A DNA stretch of 64,000 bases, taken from the NCBI GenBank assembly GCA_002256395.1, contig NKJG01000004.1:1-64000 (forward strand). The letters are read 5' to 3'. Below are positions 46,039-55,600 of this stretch, in pieces. The stretch comes from Bacteroidetes bacterium B1(2017) (GTDB lineage Bacteria; Bacteroidota; Bacteroidia; UKL13-3). A program made the position numbers and the translations under genes. The notes under the pieces are model-generated. The model saw only the letters and a list, made by a program, of their open reading frames with translations. It was not told the DNA's origin and did not search any database. The first letter of the stretch is position 1. Each line of letters opens with the position of its first letter.

Positions 46039-46530
46039 CTATTTCTCTTTTTTTTCTTTGGCTTGCTGAACCGAAAGGCCTCTTGTTTTTATTTTATGAA
46101 TCAATTCTAAAGAGCGTTTTATCCGTGTATCTATGGATTTAGCAGAATTTACATAATACACCAAGCTTCTTCTAACACCAATGGTAAATCCTAAAAAAAG
46201 CTCATTTGCTTCCTCATCTTGGTTGAGGCATTCTTGAAATTCTTCAGGAATTTCAAGCAAATCGGCGCTTACCACCTCAAATTTTACATGTATGGGTTCG
46301 CCCACCTTTGCCTTTAAGGATTTTAAAAATGGAGCAGAAATAACAAAAAAGTGGCCTTTATCAAGGGCGTGTAAAATGGCTAAATTAAAGGGCACTCCAT
46401 TTATGGTTCCTTGCGTTCTGAACCGACCCTTTTGAGGAAGTTGAGAGTAAATTTCTTCTGGAATAAATAGTCCGTAATTTCTAAAAATACCCTGGTGTTC
46501 CTCCACACAAGCTGTAAATGAATATTCCAT
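46039..46530 (-). CDS. DUF1905 domain-containing protein (YdeI/OmpD-associated type)
   Basis: 163 residues. The N-terminal 95 residues match DUF1905 (YSFTACVEEHQGIFRNYGLFIPEEI... and KGRFRTQGTINGVPFNLAI, shown in part). The C-terminal part (RSLVYYVNSAKSIDTRIKRSLELI) resembles the YdeI/OmpD-associated tail used in bacteriocin-protection proteins. Function unknown. It follows the ArsC-like gene by five bases on the same strand. Confidence 0.8.
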   Translation of the reverse strand: MEYSFTACVEEHQGIFRNYGLFIPEEIYSQLPQKGRFRTQGTINGVPFNLAILHALDKGHFFVISAPFLKSLKAKVGEPIHVKFEVVSADLLEIPEEFQECLNQDEEANELFLGFTIGVRRSLVYYVNSAKSIDTRIKRSLELIHKIKTRGLSVQQAKEKKEK

Positions 46531-46535
46531 TTGCT

Positions 46536-46889
46536 TTATTTTAGAAATGTTTCTTGATAGAGTTCCGGGTTAAATCCAAGAATAATATCTCCATTAAATT
46601 CAATTAATGGTCGTTTAATTGTGGAGGTAAATTGCATCATAACTGGAAGTGCAGTAGCTGGTTTTTGGCAGGCTAATTTATCTTCTTCACTTAGCTTTTT
46701 ATAAGTAGGACCTTTGCTATTAATTAACAAATCTATTGGTTTTATTTTGAGCCAACTTTTAATGGTGGCTTGATCGATTCCCAGTTTTTTATAATCGTGA
46801 AATGTATAATCAATTCCATGATCTTCAAGCCATGTAAAGGCTTTTTTCATCGTGTCACAATTTTTTATTCCGTAAATTTTAAGGCTCAT
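46536..46889 (-). CDS. ArsC/Spx-family reductase-like protein (YffB type)
   Basis: 117 residues. The thioredoxin-like ArsC fold is shown by the active-site NCDTMKKA (a single Cys at residue 11) and the segment VMMQFTSTIKRPLIEFNGDIILGF near 80-103 that carries the conserved RPL. This single-Cys form is the YffB/Spx-like branch, so arsenate reduction is not implied. It precedes the DUF1905 gene on the minus strand. Confidence 0.85.
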   Translation of the reverse strand: MSLKIYGIKNCDTMKKAFTWLEDHGIDYTFHDYKKLGIDQATIKSWLKIKPIDLLINSKGPTYKKLSEEDKLACQKPATALPVMMQFTSTIKRPLIEFNGDIILGFNPELYQETFLK

Positions 46890-46918
46890 AATGTGTTCTG
46901 TTTTAATTTATAAAAAAG

Positions 46919-46966
46919 AAGGCGCAAAGTTAACAGAATGAGATTTTCTGTTAAACCCTGCGCCTT
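46919..46966 (-). terminator. Terminator of the GH97 gene (long nested hairpin)
   Basis: Outer stem AAGGCGCA (46919-46926) / TGCGCCTT (46959-46966) and inner stem TTAACAGAA (46930-46938) / TTCTGTTAA (46946-46954). On the minus strand a T-rich run (CTTCTTTTTTA) follows, so it ends the GH97 transcript. Confidence 0.85.
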
Positions 46967-46984
46967 AAAATAATCGACTAATTA

Positions 46985-49099
46985 TTATTTTTTAGGGAAT
47001 GCGCTGATGGCAAAACCACCACCACGAGCAACATTAACAGTAAGTTTAGTTTTACTGGTAACAGTCATTTTTTCAATTTTATATGCTTCCGGATTATTAT
47101 CCCAGCTAGCATCCTGGGCATCTTTATAAATGGTAATATCATATTTTTTACCTTTATCTAAGAAGCTAAAATCAATAGTCATTGTTCTTGCATTTTCATC
47201 CGAAATAGCACCAATAAACCAGTTGTTTGTTCCTTTGGCTTTACGCGCAGTAGCTAGGTAATCGCCAGGTTCGGCCAATAATATTTTGGTGTCATCCCAA
47301 TCAACCGCAACATCTTTTATAAATTGAAATGCGTCTAATTTAGCCTTATAGTTTTCTGGTAAATCTGTTACCATTTGAACTGGGCTATATAAGGTAACAT
47401 ATAAAGCTAATTGCTTTGTAAGAGTTGTATGAACTTGTTCTTTAGCACCTGGTATATAATAGCTTTTCTTAATTTTAAAGATACCTGGAGTATAATCCAT
47501 TGGGCCACCCATTATACGAGTAAAAGGTAAAATGGTTTCATGCTCAGGTGGGTTTCCTTCGCTCCAGAAATTAAATTCCTGTCCTCTTGCGGCCTCTGCT
47601 GCCATAAAATTTGGATAGGTTCTATGCAAACCTGTAGGGCGCACTGGCTCATGAGCCACCACCATAATATTATAATCAGATGCCTTTTTAATGGCCCGTA
47701 GGTAATGGTTTACCATCCATTGTCCATCGTGGTATTCGCCTCTTGGAATAATTCTACCCACATAACCCGATTTAAGTGCAGTGCTTCCATACGCATTCAT
47801 TTGACGGTAGGCCGTGTCCATCCATCTTTCATAATTGGTTACACTTCCGCTTGTTTCGTGGTGAGTAATGATGGTTATATTTTTGCTTCTAGCGTATTGG
47901 TTCAAACCTTTTACATCAAAATCTGGGTAGGGGGTAACAAAGTCAAAAACATCTTCTTTCCATTTGCCAAACCAATCTTCCCAGCCAGTATTCCATCCTT
48001 CCACTAGCACACCGCTAAATCCGTTTTCGGCAGCAAAGTCGATGTATTTTTTTGTGTTTTCTGTAGTTGCACCATGTTTTACTTTGGTAGCTTTTTTGGC
48101 TTCTCCACCCGCATCGCTTGCCGATTGTGATCCGGCATAATCCCAGGTAGAAACACCTAAGTGCATTTCAAGCCAAATACCAACATATTTCATTGGTTTA
48201 ATATAGGTGGCATCGGCAATTTTAGATGGTTCGTTCAGATTCAAAATCATTTTTGATGCAATAATTTCTCTAGCATCATCACTCACAACAATTGTTCTCC
48301 AAGGAGTTTGAGCCGGAGCTCTCATATAGGCTTTGTTACCTACTGCATCAGGAGCTAAAGTGGTTGTTGCATTAAAGGTATTTACATCAAATTTTAAATC
48401 CATACACGGATAATTGATAAGGGCTGCCTCATGAATGTTCATATAAATACCTTCGGCCGACTTAATCATAAGAGGTGTTTGCACAAATGAACCTGCAATT
48501 GGTGTGGCTGTAAAAATATTGCCATCACGTTTTTGAGTTTTCTTTTCTACCTCGGTAATTTTAGATGTATAATACGCATATTCATTGGTGTCAAAATCGC
48601 CCGGAATCCACCAAATTTTATGGTCGCCAGTAAGGTTAAACGAAGTTAACTCATCATTAATAATAAAATGCATGAGGTTTTCTTGTTCTGGAAACTCGTA
48701 TCTAAAACCTACGCCATCGTCATATATTTTAAAATTAATTTTAATAATATGAGGCGTTTTAGCATTATCAGTTAGGGTAACAATTAATTGATTATACTTA
48801 TTTTGAATAGTTTTTGTTTCGCCCCAAACAGGCGTCCATGGCTCATCAACAGATTTCTTTTCGATATTTGTTAAGGTATAGCTAAGGCCAAAATCGGCCA
48901 TATCTTTTATGCTGAATCCAAGCGAAGATTCTTCCATTACAGATTTACCTTTATAGCTAAGAGTATAAGTTGGCTTACCATTTTGAAGGTTAAAGCTTAA
49001 GTTAACTTTGCCAGAAGGCGAAGTCATAGGAATTGATTCAGCAAATAGGGCAGAACATGCCATCATAAATGCCCACAGAAACACAACTGATTTTTTCAT
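46985..49099 (-). CDS. Glycoside hydrolase family 97 enzyme (SusB-like alpha-glucosidase)
   Basis: About 704 residues from the ATG at 49099, with a signal peptide ending LFAES. The N-terminal beta-sandwich (about 20-280) and the catalytic barrel are present: WNTGWEDWF near 375, HHETSG near 420, HEPVRPTGLHRTYPN near 490 and ARGQEFN near 520. Glutamates at these places fit the calcium-dependent inverting alpha-glucosidases (SusB) rather than the retaining alpha-galactosidases, which have an Asp nucleophile. It ends at a strong hairpin. It likely releases glucose from oligosaccharides in the periplasm. Confidence 0.9.
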   Translation of the reverse strand: MKKSVVFLWAFMMACSALFAESIPMTSPSGKVNLSFNLQNGKPTYTLSYKGKSVMEESSLGFSIKDMADFGLSYTLTNIEKKSVDEPWTPVWGETKTIQNKYNQLIVTLTDNAKTPHIIKINFKIYDDGVGFRYEFPEQENLMHFIINDELTSFNLTGDHKIWWIPGDFDTNEYAYYTSKITEVEKKTQKRDGNIFTATPIAGSFVQTPLMIKSAEGIYMNIHEAALINYPCMDLKFDVNTFNATTTLAPDAVGNKAYMRAPAQTPWRTIVVSDDAREIIASKMILNLNEPSKIADATYIKPMKYVGIWLEMHLGVSTWDYAGSQSASDAGGEAKKATKVKHGATTENTKKYIDFAAENGFSGVLVEGWNTGWEDWFGKWKEDVFDFVTPYPDFDVKGLNQYARSKNITIITHHETSGSVTNYERWMDTAYRQMNAYGSTALKSGYVGRIIPRGEYHDGQWMVNHYLRAIKKASDYNIMVVAHEPVRPTGLHRTYPNFMAAEAARGQEFNFWSEGNPPEHETILPFTRIMGGPMDYTPGIFKIKKSYYIPGAKEQVHTTLTKQLALYVTLYSPVQMVTDLPENYKAKLDAFQFIKDVAVDWDDTKILLAEPGDYLATARKAKGTNNWFIGAISDENARTMTIDFSFLDKGKKYDITIYKDAQDASWDNNPEAYKIEKMTVTSKTKLTVNVARGGGFAISAFPKK

Positions 49100-49196
49100 G
49101 AGTTGACGATTGTAATTATGGAAAAAATTTAATGCTGAAATATAAGTCAATATTTTAGAAGTTCAAAAAGCCCCTTTTTAAATGTGCCTTTGGGGC

Positions 49197-49237
49197 AAAA
49201 AAAAACTCCGCTCGCCAAAGGCGAACGGAGTTTTTTT
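49197..49237 (-). terminator. Terminator of the multi-module surface protein gene
   Basis: AAAAACTCCG-CTCGCC pairs with GGCGAACGGAGTTTTT around an AAA loop, with one mismatch and long A and T flanks; it can work on either strand. A second short GCCCC/GGGGC hairpin (49170-49196) lies beside it. Confidence 0.9.
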
Positions 49238-49255
49238 ATTTTTATAAATCGATTA

Positions 49256-50971
49256 TTATTCGATGATTAATTTAATCGTTCCGTTTTGGTTGTTTTCGTT
49301 AATTACATTAATGAAATAAACACCAGAAGTTAATTCTTCTCTGTCTATTCTTAAGGTATTATACTTATGGTTGCTATACGTTTTAATAATTCTACCAGTA
49401 ATGTCAACAACTTGAACATTGTGGCTAGTTGCATTATCATTGAACTCAATAACAGTATAAGTGCTAGTTGGGTTAGGATATAATTTTAAGTTAGCTGATA
49501 AACTGCTTACTTCATTCACAGCGTTTGTGCTGTTTTTGCATGAACCATACATTTTGAAGATAGTTAAATCAGTAGCAGTAGTTCTAACTAATTCTCTAGT
49601 GAAACCACCAACACCATTAGGTTTTGTGCAAGCACGGTCAGCAGTATCAGCAAATACTTCAGCATTCGCATCTACGCTGCTATCACCATTTATAAAGTAA
49701 TAGTATAAAGTTCCATTACAAACACCATTCACAGTTGTTTTGTAAACAGCAGGGTTACCAGCTTCAGGAGTTAAACGAATAGCACCTTTTTTTCCACCAA
49801 GGTAATCAACAACTAAATATTGGTTTCCGTTAGGAGTAATTTGGCTAATATCAACTTTGAAAGTAATGTTTTGAACACCTGGTCTAGGAGCGCAATTAGC
49901 AAAAGTGTTAATACAGTTTGAAGGCAAAACAGTGTTTCCTGTGATTTTTACCTCACGGTTACCTGAAGCAGAAGTAATTTGCTCCCAGTTTTGAACACCA
50001 TTTTTGTAGTAACGATATTTGAATTGTAAGGTTGCACCAGAATCAATGTTGTTTTGGCTACCTGTCCAAACATTGGTTGCACCAACTTTAGTCATTTTGT
50101 TACCAGCACCCCAGCTACCATCTAATAATCCACCAGCAACGTCAACTGAATCTACGTTACAGATACTTTCAACATCTACGTTAAAAGTTACATTATATTT
50201 AGGAAGGATTTTGCAAACACCACATTTAGCGTAGCAAACTGCATCTTTAATAGTAGTAGCAGCTGCAACTAAAACTTCACGGTTATTGCTAACAGCACAC
50301 TCAGAAGGTACCGACTCATCTTTACCCCAAGCGTTACCATTTACAAATTTGTAAGCATAGTTACCACTATCTACGTATTGGATAGTTTGGTAAATGGTAG
50401 ATTCATATTTGCCATCGCCAGTATAGTTAACCATACGAGTTTTAGCAGGATCCCATCCTTGTAAGTTACCAGCAACGTGAACGCCATTGGTATCAACCGA
50501 AGCAACTAAACCCATATCTACTTTTAAACGTAGTAAGTATTTACCTGCAGGAGCGTTTCCACCAAATTTGATTGGAGCCATAACAAGGGTATCAGTACCA
50601 TTATCAACCCAAGTCCAACGATTACCATTACCACCACCAACACCATTTTCGGTTGGAATAGTTTCGGCACCTGGCCAATCGCTATCGTTAATAAATTTGA
50701 ATTCGTAGGTAAGGTTACCTTGAAGGTCCATCATAACTGAATAAATGTTTCCAGAACCGCCATTGCTCATAGCGTTTTTAGATGGATCCCAGTTGAATTG
50801 AGAAGGATTTTCGTCAGTAGCATCATAGTTCACATTTTTGAAGTTACCTGCAATGTGAACACCATTTGCACTGATAGTTTGGCCAGTCATATCCACTTGG
50901 AATTTAACTTTTCTTGCAAAAGCACCTGATGTTGCCACCAATGCAGCCGCGATTAGTAATAATTTTTTCAT
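49256..50971 (-). CDS. Multi-module surface protein with type A sorting domain
   Basis: 571 residues. Signal peptide (to about 20), then four related beta modules each opening with an F-x-V-D-M/I-like strand (near 22, 148, 262 and 370; for example VHIAGNFKNVNYD, VHVAGNLQGWDPAK, VDVAGGLLDGSWG). The pattern resembles starch-binding CBM20/CBM48-type or SusE/F-type sandwich modules. Residues about 495-571 are a type A sorting domain (LKLYPNPTSTYTVIEF ... IKLIIE), predicting type IX secretion. Located between GH97 and the divergent susC, it probably binds glycan at the surface. Carbohydrate specificity is not known. Confidence 0.82.
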   Translation of the reverse strand: MKKLLLIAAALVATSGAFARKVKFQVDMTGQTISANGVHIAGNFKNVNYDATDENPSQFNWDPSKNAMSNGGSGNIYSVMMDLQGNLTYEFKFINDSDWPGAETIPTENGVGGGNGNRWTWVDNGTDTLVMAPIKFGGNAPAGKYLLRLKVDMGLVASVDTNGVHVAGNLQGWDPAKTRMVNYTGDGKYESTIYQTIQYVDSGNYAYKFVNGNAWGKDESVPSECAVSNNREVLVAAATTIKDAVCYAKCGVCKILPKYNVTFNVDVESICNVDSVDVAGGLLDGSWGAGNKMTKVGATNVWTGSQNNIDSGATLQFKYRYYKNGVQNWEQITSASGNREVKITGNTVLPSNCINTFANCAPRPGVQNITFKVDISQITPNGNQYLVVDYLGGKKGAIRLTPEAGNPAVYKTTVNGVCNGTLYYYFINGDSSVDANAEVFADTADRACTKPNGVGGFTRELVRTTATDLTIFKMYGSCKNSTNAVNEVSSLSANLKLYPNPTSTYTVIEFNDNATSHNVQVVDITGRIIKTYSNHKYNTLRIDREELTSGVYFINVINENNQNGTIKLIIE

Positions 50972-51161
50972 ATAGTATAAAAAGTAATTGATGGTCGCAA
51001 TTTATATAGTTTTAATGATAAAAGCAGATTGTTTTTCACAAAAAACTGTGTAAAATTTCTATTTGTGCTATTATCGATTAAAAATCAGCAGAAAGTTAAG
51101 CTCATGTAAATTTTTTTGTTTACAAGTTTTTTATATTTCGTTTTAATATTATTTTGCCTGC
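50972..51161. promoter_or_regulatory. Divergent control region between the surface protein gene and susC
   Basis: 190 bases, very AT-rich, from which both sides of the locus are read. Just before susC a TTATTTTG word (seven of eight positions of the TAnnTTTG pattern) lies six bases before the ATG, without a clear TTG. No palindromic operator was found; no regulator gene is adjacent. Confidence 0.35.
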
Positions 51162-54100
51162 ATGAATACACGATTACTAACCATTTATTTATTATTAATT
51201 TTTGCTTCAACGGCATCCGCCCAGAGTATCAAAGGTACTGTTAAGGATGTTGGGAATGATCCAGTTATTGGAGCAACCGTGCAGGTGGAGGGCTCTGGAT
51301 ACGGAGCCGTAACAGATCCACTTGGTTTTTTCGAAATTAAAAAATTGAAACCAGGCAATTACAAGATTAAGGTTTCTTCTATCGGTTTGGCCACAACTTT
51401 TAAGGAAGTAACCTTAGGCGCAAGCGATGTAACAGTTACTGTTATTATGAAGGAAGACCGAAAGCAAATGGATGAGCTTGTGGTAGTAGGGTATGGGGTT
51501 CAGCGTAAAAGAGAGGTTACTGGTGCCATCTCAAAAATTGGCGGTAAAGAGTTAAATGATTTACCTGTTCCAAGTTTTGAAGCAGCTATTCAAGGTAAAG
51601 CACCAGGTGTGCAAGTTACTGTTGGTAGCGGTTTAGCTGGTTCGGCATCCATTATTCGTATTAGAGGTATATCCTCAATTAGTGCGGGTGGTGATCCATT
51701 ATATGTGGTAGATGGTATTCCAATTACTCAAGATTACTTTATTACTGGTAACTCGGGTGGTATGAATAATAACCCTTTGGCAACTATTAACCCAGATGAT
51801 ATTGAAAGTATTGAAATATTAAAGGATGCAGCAGCCAATGCCATTTATGGTTCTAGAGGTGCAAATGGTGTAATATTAATTACAACTAAACGTGGTAAAG
51901 GTAAGGGTTGGAAATTGGGTGCTCAAGTTAAAGGAGGTGTTTCTGTACCAACTGCTCGACCTAAAATGTTGAATAGCCAACAATGGATGCAACTAAACCA
52001 AGAGGCTTGGGAGAATGATGGTCATTCTGGTAGAGCTCCATTGCCAGGTGGTTTAACCTATGAACAAGCAATGGCTAATAATACTAATTGGGTAGATCAA
52101 ACTACACAAACTGGTACCAAGTATGGTATGAATTTCTCGGCTACTAAAGGGGGTGAAAAATTAAATACCTATATTAACTTGTCACATGATTATAATGGAT
52201 CCTACCTAGCGGGAAACTCTTTTATTAGAACAGCTGGTAGAATTAATTTAGATTATAATGCTACTCAATGGTTGAAAATTGGAATTAACTCTTCTATCAG
52301 TAGAGGTTTAAATAATCGTGTAAATGCAGCTTGGTCTGGAGGTTTAGGTGCAGCAATGAGTACGGCTTTGCCAATTTATCCAATTTATAATGCAGATGGT
52401 ACTTGGTATAGAGGAGGAAATAATCCTGTTCGTAACATGGAAAATATGTTATGGAAAACAGAGGAATTGCGTGCCTTAAATGGTCTAAATTTAACTCTAA
52501 CTCCAATTAAGAATTTAGCTGTTCAAGCCCAGGGAAGTTATGATTATATGGATGCGAAAGACGACCAATGGCGTTCGAATGAAATTACAGGAACCACTAA
52601 TGCGGGTGATGCATACAGGGGAATGTCGTTTGTAAAAAACTTCAACTATTATGTAACTGCTAGTTACATGAAGTCGATTAAAGAAAAGCACAATTTTACC
52701 GTGATGGTTGGTAATGAATATCAAAGAGCCAACACACTAAGAAGATCTGCCGATTCAACCAATGTGGGAGGTTTATTTAGAGATAATTATGATAAATATT
52801 TAACTGCTCGCTATTTAGCTCAACCAGGAACTAATTGGTCGTTCTTGAGTTATTTTGCTAGGGCTATGTATAATTATAAGCAAAAATATTTTGTACAAGC
52901 AGTATTCAGAACAGATGCTTCATCGAGGTTTGGTACCAATTACAGATGGGCAAGTTTCCCTTCTTTATCTGGAAGTTGGGTTGTTTCTGAAGAAGATTTT
53001 ATGAAAGGTAATAAAACCTTTAGCTATTTAAAATTACGTGCAGGTTGGGGTAAATCTGGTAATGCGGGTATTCCTGATGATGCTCGTTTTGCTACCTATT
53101 CAAACTCTTCAAATAATATTACATATAATGGTCAACCAACTTTGTTCCCAAATAAATTGGAGAACCAAAATATTCGTTGGGAAACCACTCAGAATTATGA
53201 TGTTGCTGTTGAGGCCGGTTTCTTCAAAGACAGGTTAACTGTTGAATTGGATTATTATAGAAAAGAAACCAAAGATGTTTTAATGTATTTATCTATACCT
53301 GCTTCCATTGGTTTTGCAAATTATTGGGATAATGTAGGTAGCATTTTGAACCAAGGTTTGGAGTTTAGTTTTAAGTCTAGAAATATCATAACAAAAGATT
53401 TTCAATGGACAACAAACTTTAACGTTGCTAGAAACTTTAACGAAATTACTAGTTTAGGTGTTTACACCGAAGATGCTGTTAGTGGCGGTACAAATGATAC
53501 TCGTGTAGTTGTTGGTCATCCAGTAGGAACCAATTATTTAATCCGTTGGTCGCGCGTTGACCCAAGTACTGGTTTGCCAATTTATTTGGATATTAATGGT
53601 AAAGAGACCTCTGTATATAACAATAGTAATAGAACGGCAGTTGGTAAAATTATTCCAGATGCTATTGGTGGTTTAACCAATACTTTCCGTTACAAGCAAT
53701 GGGATATGAGTATGTTAATTGTGTTTAGTATTGGTTCAAACATATACGAATCATCTCAAAAACGCCAAGCATCATTAATAACAGATTGGAATATGGATGA
53801 GCGTGTGTATGATCGTTGGCAAAAGCCTGGCGATATTAGCCATTTCCCTCGCTTAACAAGAGATTACAGAACCTATGGATTACCAGATGAGTGGAGTAAT
53901 ACAACCCTATGGTTGAAAAATGGTAGCTATGCTCGTTTAAGAAACTTAACTGTTGGTTATAACATGACTTCTGCTCGTTGTAGGAAAATGAAAATTACTA
54001 GTATGCGTATTTCTGCCATTGCAACAAACATCTTTACCATTACAAATTATGATGGTTTAGATCCTGAAATTGGCAGAGATTCAGAAGGTAGTGGTCAAGG

Positions 54101-54200
54101 AAACTTGAATAATTCAAGAAATATGGGTTCACAAAACATTACTTATTTAACACCCCCACAGGAGAAAACCTTCAGTGTACAAATAAATATGGAGTTTTAA
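51162..54200 (+). CDS. susC: SusC/RagA family TonB-linked outer membrane protein
   Basis: 1012 residues. Signal peptide to about 21 (TASAQ), a carboxypeptidase-regulatory-like domain (about 22-100, KGTVKDVGNDPVIGATVQV), a TonB-box-like MDELVVVGYG near 108, the plug (GAISKIGG ... RGANGVILITTKRG, about 120-250) and a long beta-barrel ending in MEF with a C-terminal Phe. It imports oligosaccharides with its SusD partner, 13 bases downstream. Substrate unknown, but GH97 beside it suggests alpha-glucans. Confidence 0.94.
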   Translation: MNTRLLTIYLLLIFASTASAQSIKGTVKDVGNDPVIGATVQVEGSGYGAVTDPLGFFEIKKLKPGNYKIKVSSIGLATTFKEVTLGASDVTVTVIMKEDRKQMDELVVVGYGVQRKREVTGAISKIGGKELNDLPVPSFEAAIQGKAPGVQVTVGSGLAGSASIIRIRGISSISAGGDPLYVVDGIPITQDYFITGNSGGMNNNPLATINPDDIESIEILKDAAANAIYGSRGANGVILITTKRGKGKGWKLGAQVKGGVSVPTARPKMLNSQQWMQLNQEAWENDGHSGRAPLPGGLTYEQAMANNTNWVDQTTQTGTKYGMNFSATKGGEKLNTYINLSHDYNGSYLAGNSFIRTAGRINLDYNATQWLKIGINSSISRGLNNRVNAAWSGGLGAAMSTALPIYPIYNADGTWYRGGNNPVRNMENMLWKTEELRALNGLNLTLTPIKNLAVQAQGSYDYMDAKDDQWRSNEITGTTNAGDAYRGMSFVKNFNYYVTASYMKSIKEKHNFTVMVGNEYQRANTLRRSADSTNVGGLFRDNYDKYLTARYLAQPGTNWSFLSYFARAMYNYKQKYFVQAVFRTDASSRFGTNYRWASFPSLSGSWVVSEEDFMKGNKTFSYLKLRAGWGKSGNAGIPDDARFATYSNSSNNITYNGQPTLFPNKLENQNIRWETTQNYDVAVEAGFFKDRLTVELDYYRKETKDVLMYLSIPASIGFANYWDNVGSILNQGLEFSFKSRNIITKDFQWTTNFNVARNFNEITSLGVYTEDAVSGGTNDTRVVVGHPVGTNYLIRWSRVDPSTGLPIYLDINGKETSVYNNSNRTAVGKIIPDAIGGLTNTFRYKQWDMSMLIVFSIGSNIYESSQKRQASLITDWNMDERVYDRWQKPGDISHFPRLTRDYRTYGLPDEWSNTTLWLKNGSYARLRNLTVGYNMTSARCRKMKITSMRISAIATNIFTITNYDGLDPEIGRDSEGSGQGNLNNSRNMGSQNITYLTPPQEKTFSVQINMEF

Positions 54201-54213
54201 TTAAAATAATCAC

Positions 54214-55599
54214 ATGAAGAAATTACTTATACTAAGCTTTGTTTTACTTTCTTTAGGTTCGTGCCGCAAATGGCTTGAAGTATATCCTGAAGGAGTGCAA
54301 TTAGAAGCAGATGCTGTGAAAACACAGAAAGATTTGGCCGATATTTTGAACTCAAGTTACGATGCTATGGCCAATCACTATAATGGCAGAGTTCAGTTTT
54401 TTAATGAACTAATGGGCGATAATTTAGAAAAGCCTCAAAGTGGTTTTACCGTTCCAATTTATCTACGTACCACCAATTTCTTTAATTCAGATGTAGGAGG
54501 TTTATATGGCGATTTATATAATGTGGCTTTTAGATTGAACTACCTTCTTTTGAAAATGGAAGATGGTACAATTGCTGTAGATGGAGCTTTTAAGGCAAGA
54601 GCTACTGGAGAAGCTAAATTTTTACGTGCCATGTTGCATTTTGATATTGTAAGAATTTGGGCTCAACCATATGGAACTTCAGCTGCCAACAACCATTTGG
54701 GAATTGTAATTAGAAATAGCGTTGAAACAAAACCAAAGGCAAGATCAACCGTAGCTGAAGTGTATGATTTTATAATTGGCGATTTAAACGATGCCATCGC
54801 AAATTTGCCAGAAAGCAATGGAAATTACGCTTCTAAAGATGCAGCAAAAGCACTTTTAGCGAAAGTGTATTTTCAAATGAATAATTATGATAAGGTAAAG
54901 GAATTAACCAATGAGTTAATCCCAAAACATGCCTTAAGTCCTAGCTTAAATAGATTTGATGAGGCATTAACTAGCACTGAAAACATATTTAGTTTTGTTA
55001 GTACTGGTGTAGGTGATAATCGTACGGCTAATTATATGGCTAATTTTAAGATTGTAAATCCAAGTAATCCTTCACCAATAAGATTGTCTAAATCGTTGTA
55101 TTACGAAGCAACTGCCGATACAGCTGATAAACGTTCTAAGTTCTATGCTATATTTAATGCAGGTGATGCAGCTGCCGAAACCTATGGAATTACTAAGTTT
55201 AACTCAGATTTTTTAAGTAATCCTATTAGTTATACTACTCAATTAAAGTTAATGCGTGCCGAAGCGTTGGCCATACTTAATTCTGATTTGCCAACAGCCA
55301 TTAGCGATATCAACGATATTTTAACCAGAGCCTATGGTTCTAATGTGGCAAATATTCCAACAAATACCTCGGCCCAAGATGTAATAACCATGGCTCGCAA
55401 ACAACGCAGATTAGAGTTTCCATGTGAAGGTGTTAGGGTTCAAGATTTAAAACGTATTGGCGCTAAAGAAGACCCTAGTGCATCGGGAAGTGTGTTAATT
55501 AGAAATTCGAAATGGAATTGCCCTGGTTTAGCTTTGCAGTTTCCAGTAAACGAAAAAACAAGTTTGTTTGAGTTTAATCCAGAAGGAGGATGTGAATAA
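54214..55599 (+). CDS. susD: SusD/RagB family glycan-binding lipoprotein
   Basis: 461 residues. Lipobox GSC at Cys17 after a short signal (SLGSCRKWLEVYPEG). The SusD fold is shown by the N-terminal QKDLADILNSSYDAMANHY helix, TPR-like repeats near 130-240 (AKFLRAMLHFDIVRIW) and the C-terminal ITMARKQRRLEFPCEGVRVQDLKRIG segment. It caps the SusC barrel from the cell surface and binds glycan. The downstream gene begins two bases after the stop. Confidence 0.93.
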   Translation: MKKLLILSFVLLSLGSCRKWLEVYPEGVQLEADAVKTQKDLADILNSSYDAMANHYNGRVQFFNELMGDNLEKPQSGFTVPIYLRTTNFFNSDVGGLYGDLYNVAFRLNYLLLKMEDGTIAVDGAFKARATGEAKFLRAMLHFDIVRIWAQPYGTSAANNHLGIVIRNSVETKPKARSTVAEVYDFIIGDLNDAIANLPESNGNYASKDAAKALLAKVYFQMNNYDKVKELTNELIPKHALSPSLNRFDEALTSTENIFSFVSTGVGDNRTANYMANFKIVNPSNPSPIRLSKSLYYEATADTADKRSKFYAIFNAGDAAAETYGITKFNSDFLSNPISYTTQLKLMRAEALAILNSDLPTAISDINDILTRAYGSNVANIPTNTSAQDVITMARKQRRLEFPCEGVRVQDLKRIGAKEDPSASGSVLIRNSKWNCPGLALQFPVNEKTSLFEFNPEGGCE

Positions 55600-55600
55600 T

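Noticed and set aside
2925-47280. Repeated GGTTCGGCC words as a second iterated motif
   Set aside because: In the minus-strand genes where it occurs (about 2921, 44812, 47271) it reads as Leu-Ala-Glu-Pro codons in one frame, so protein sequence explains it.
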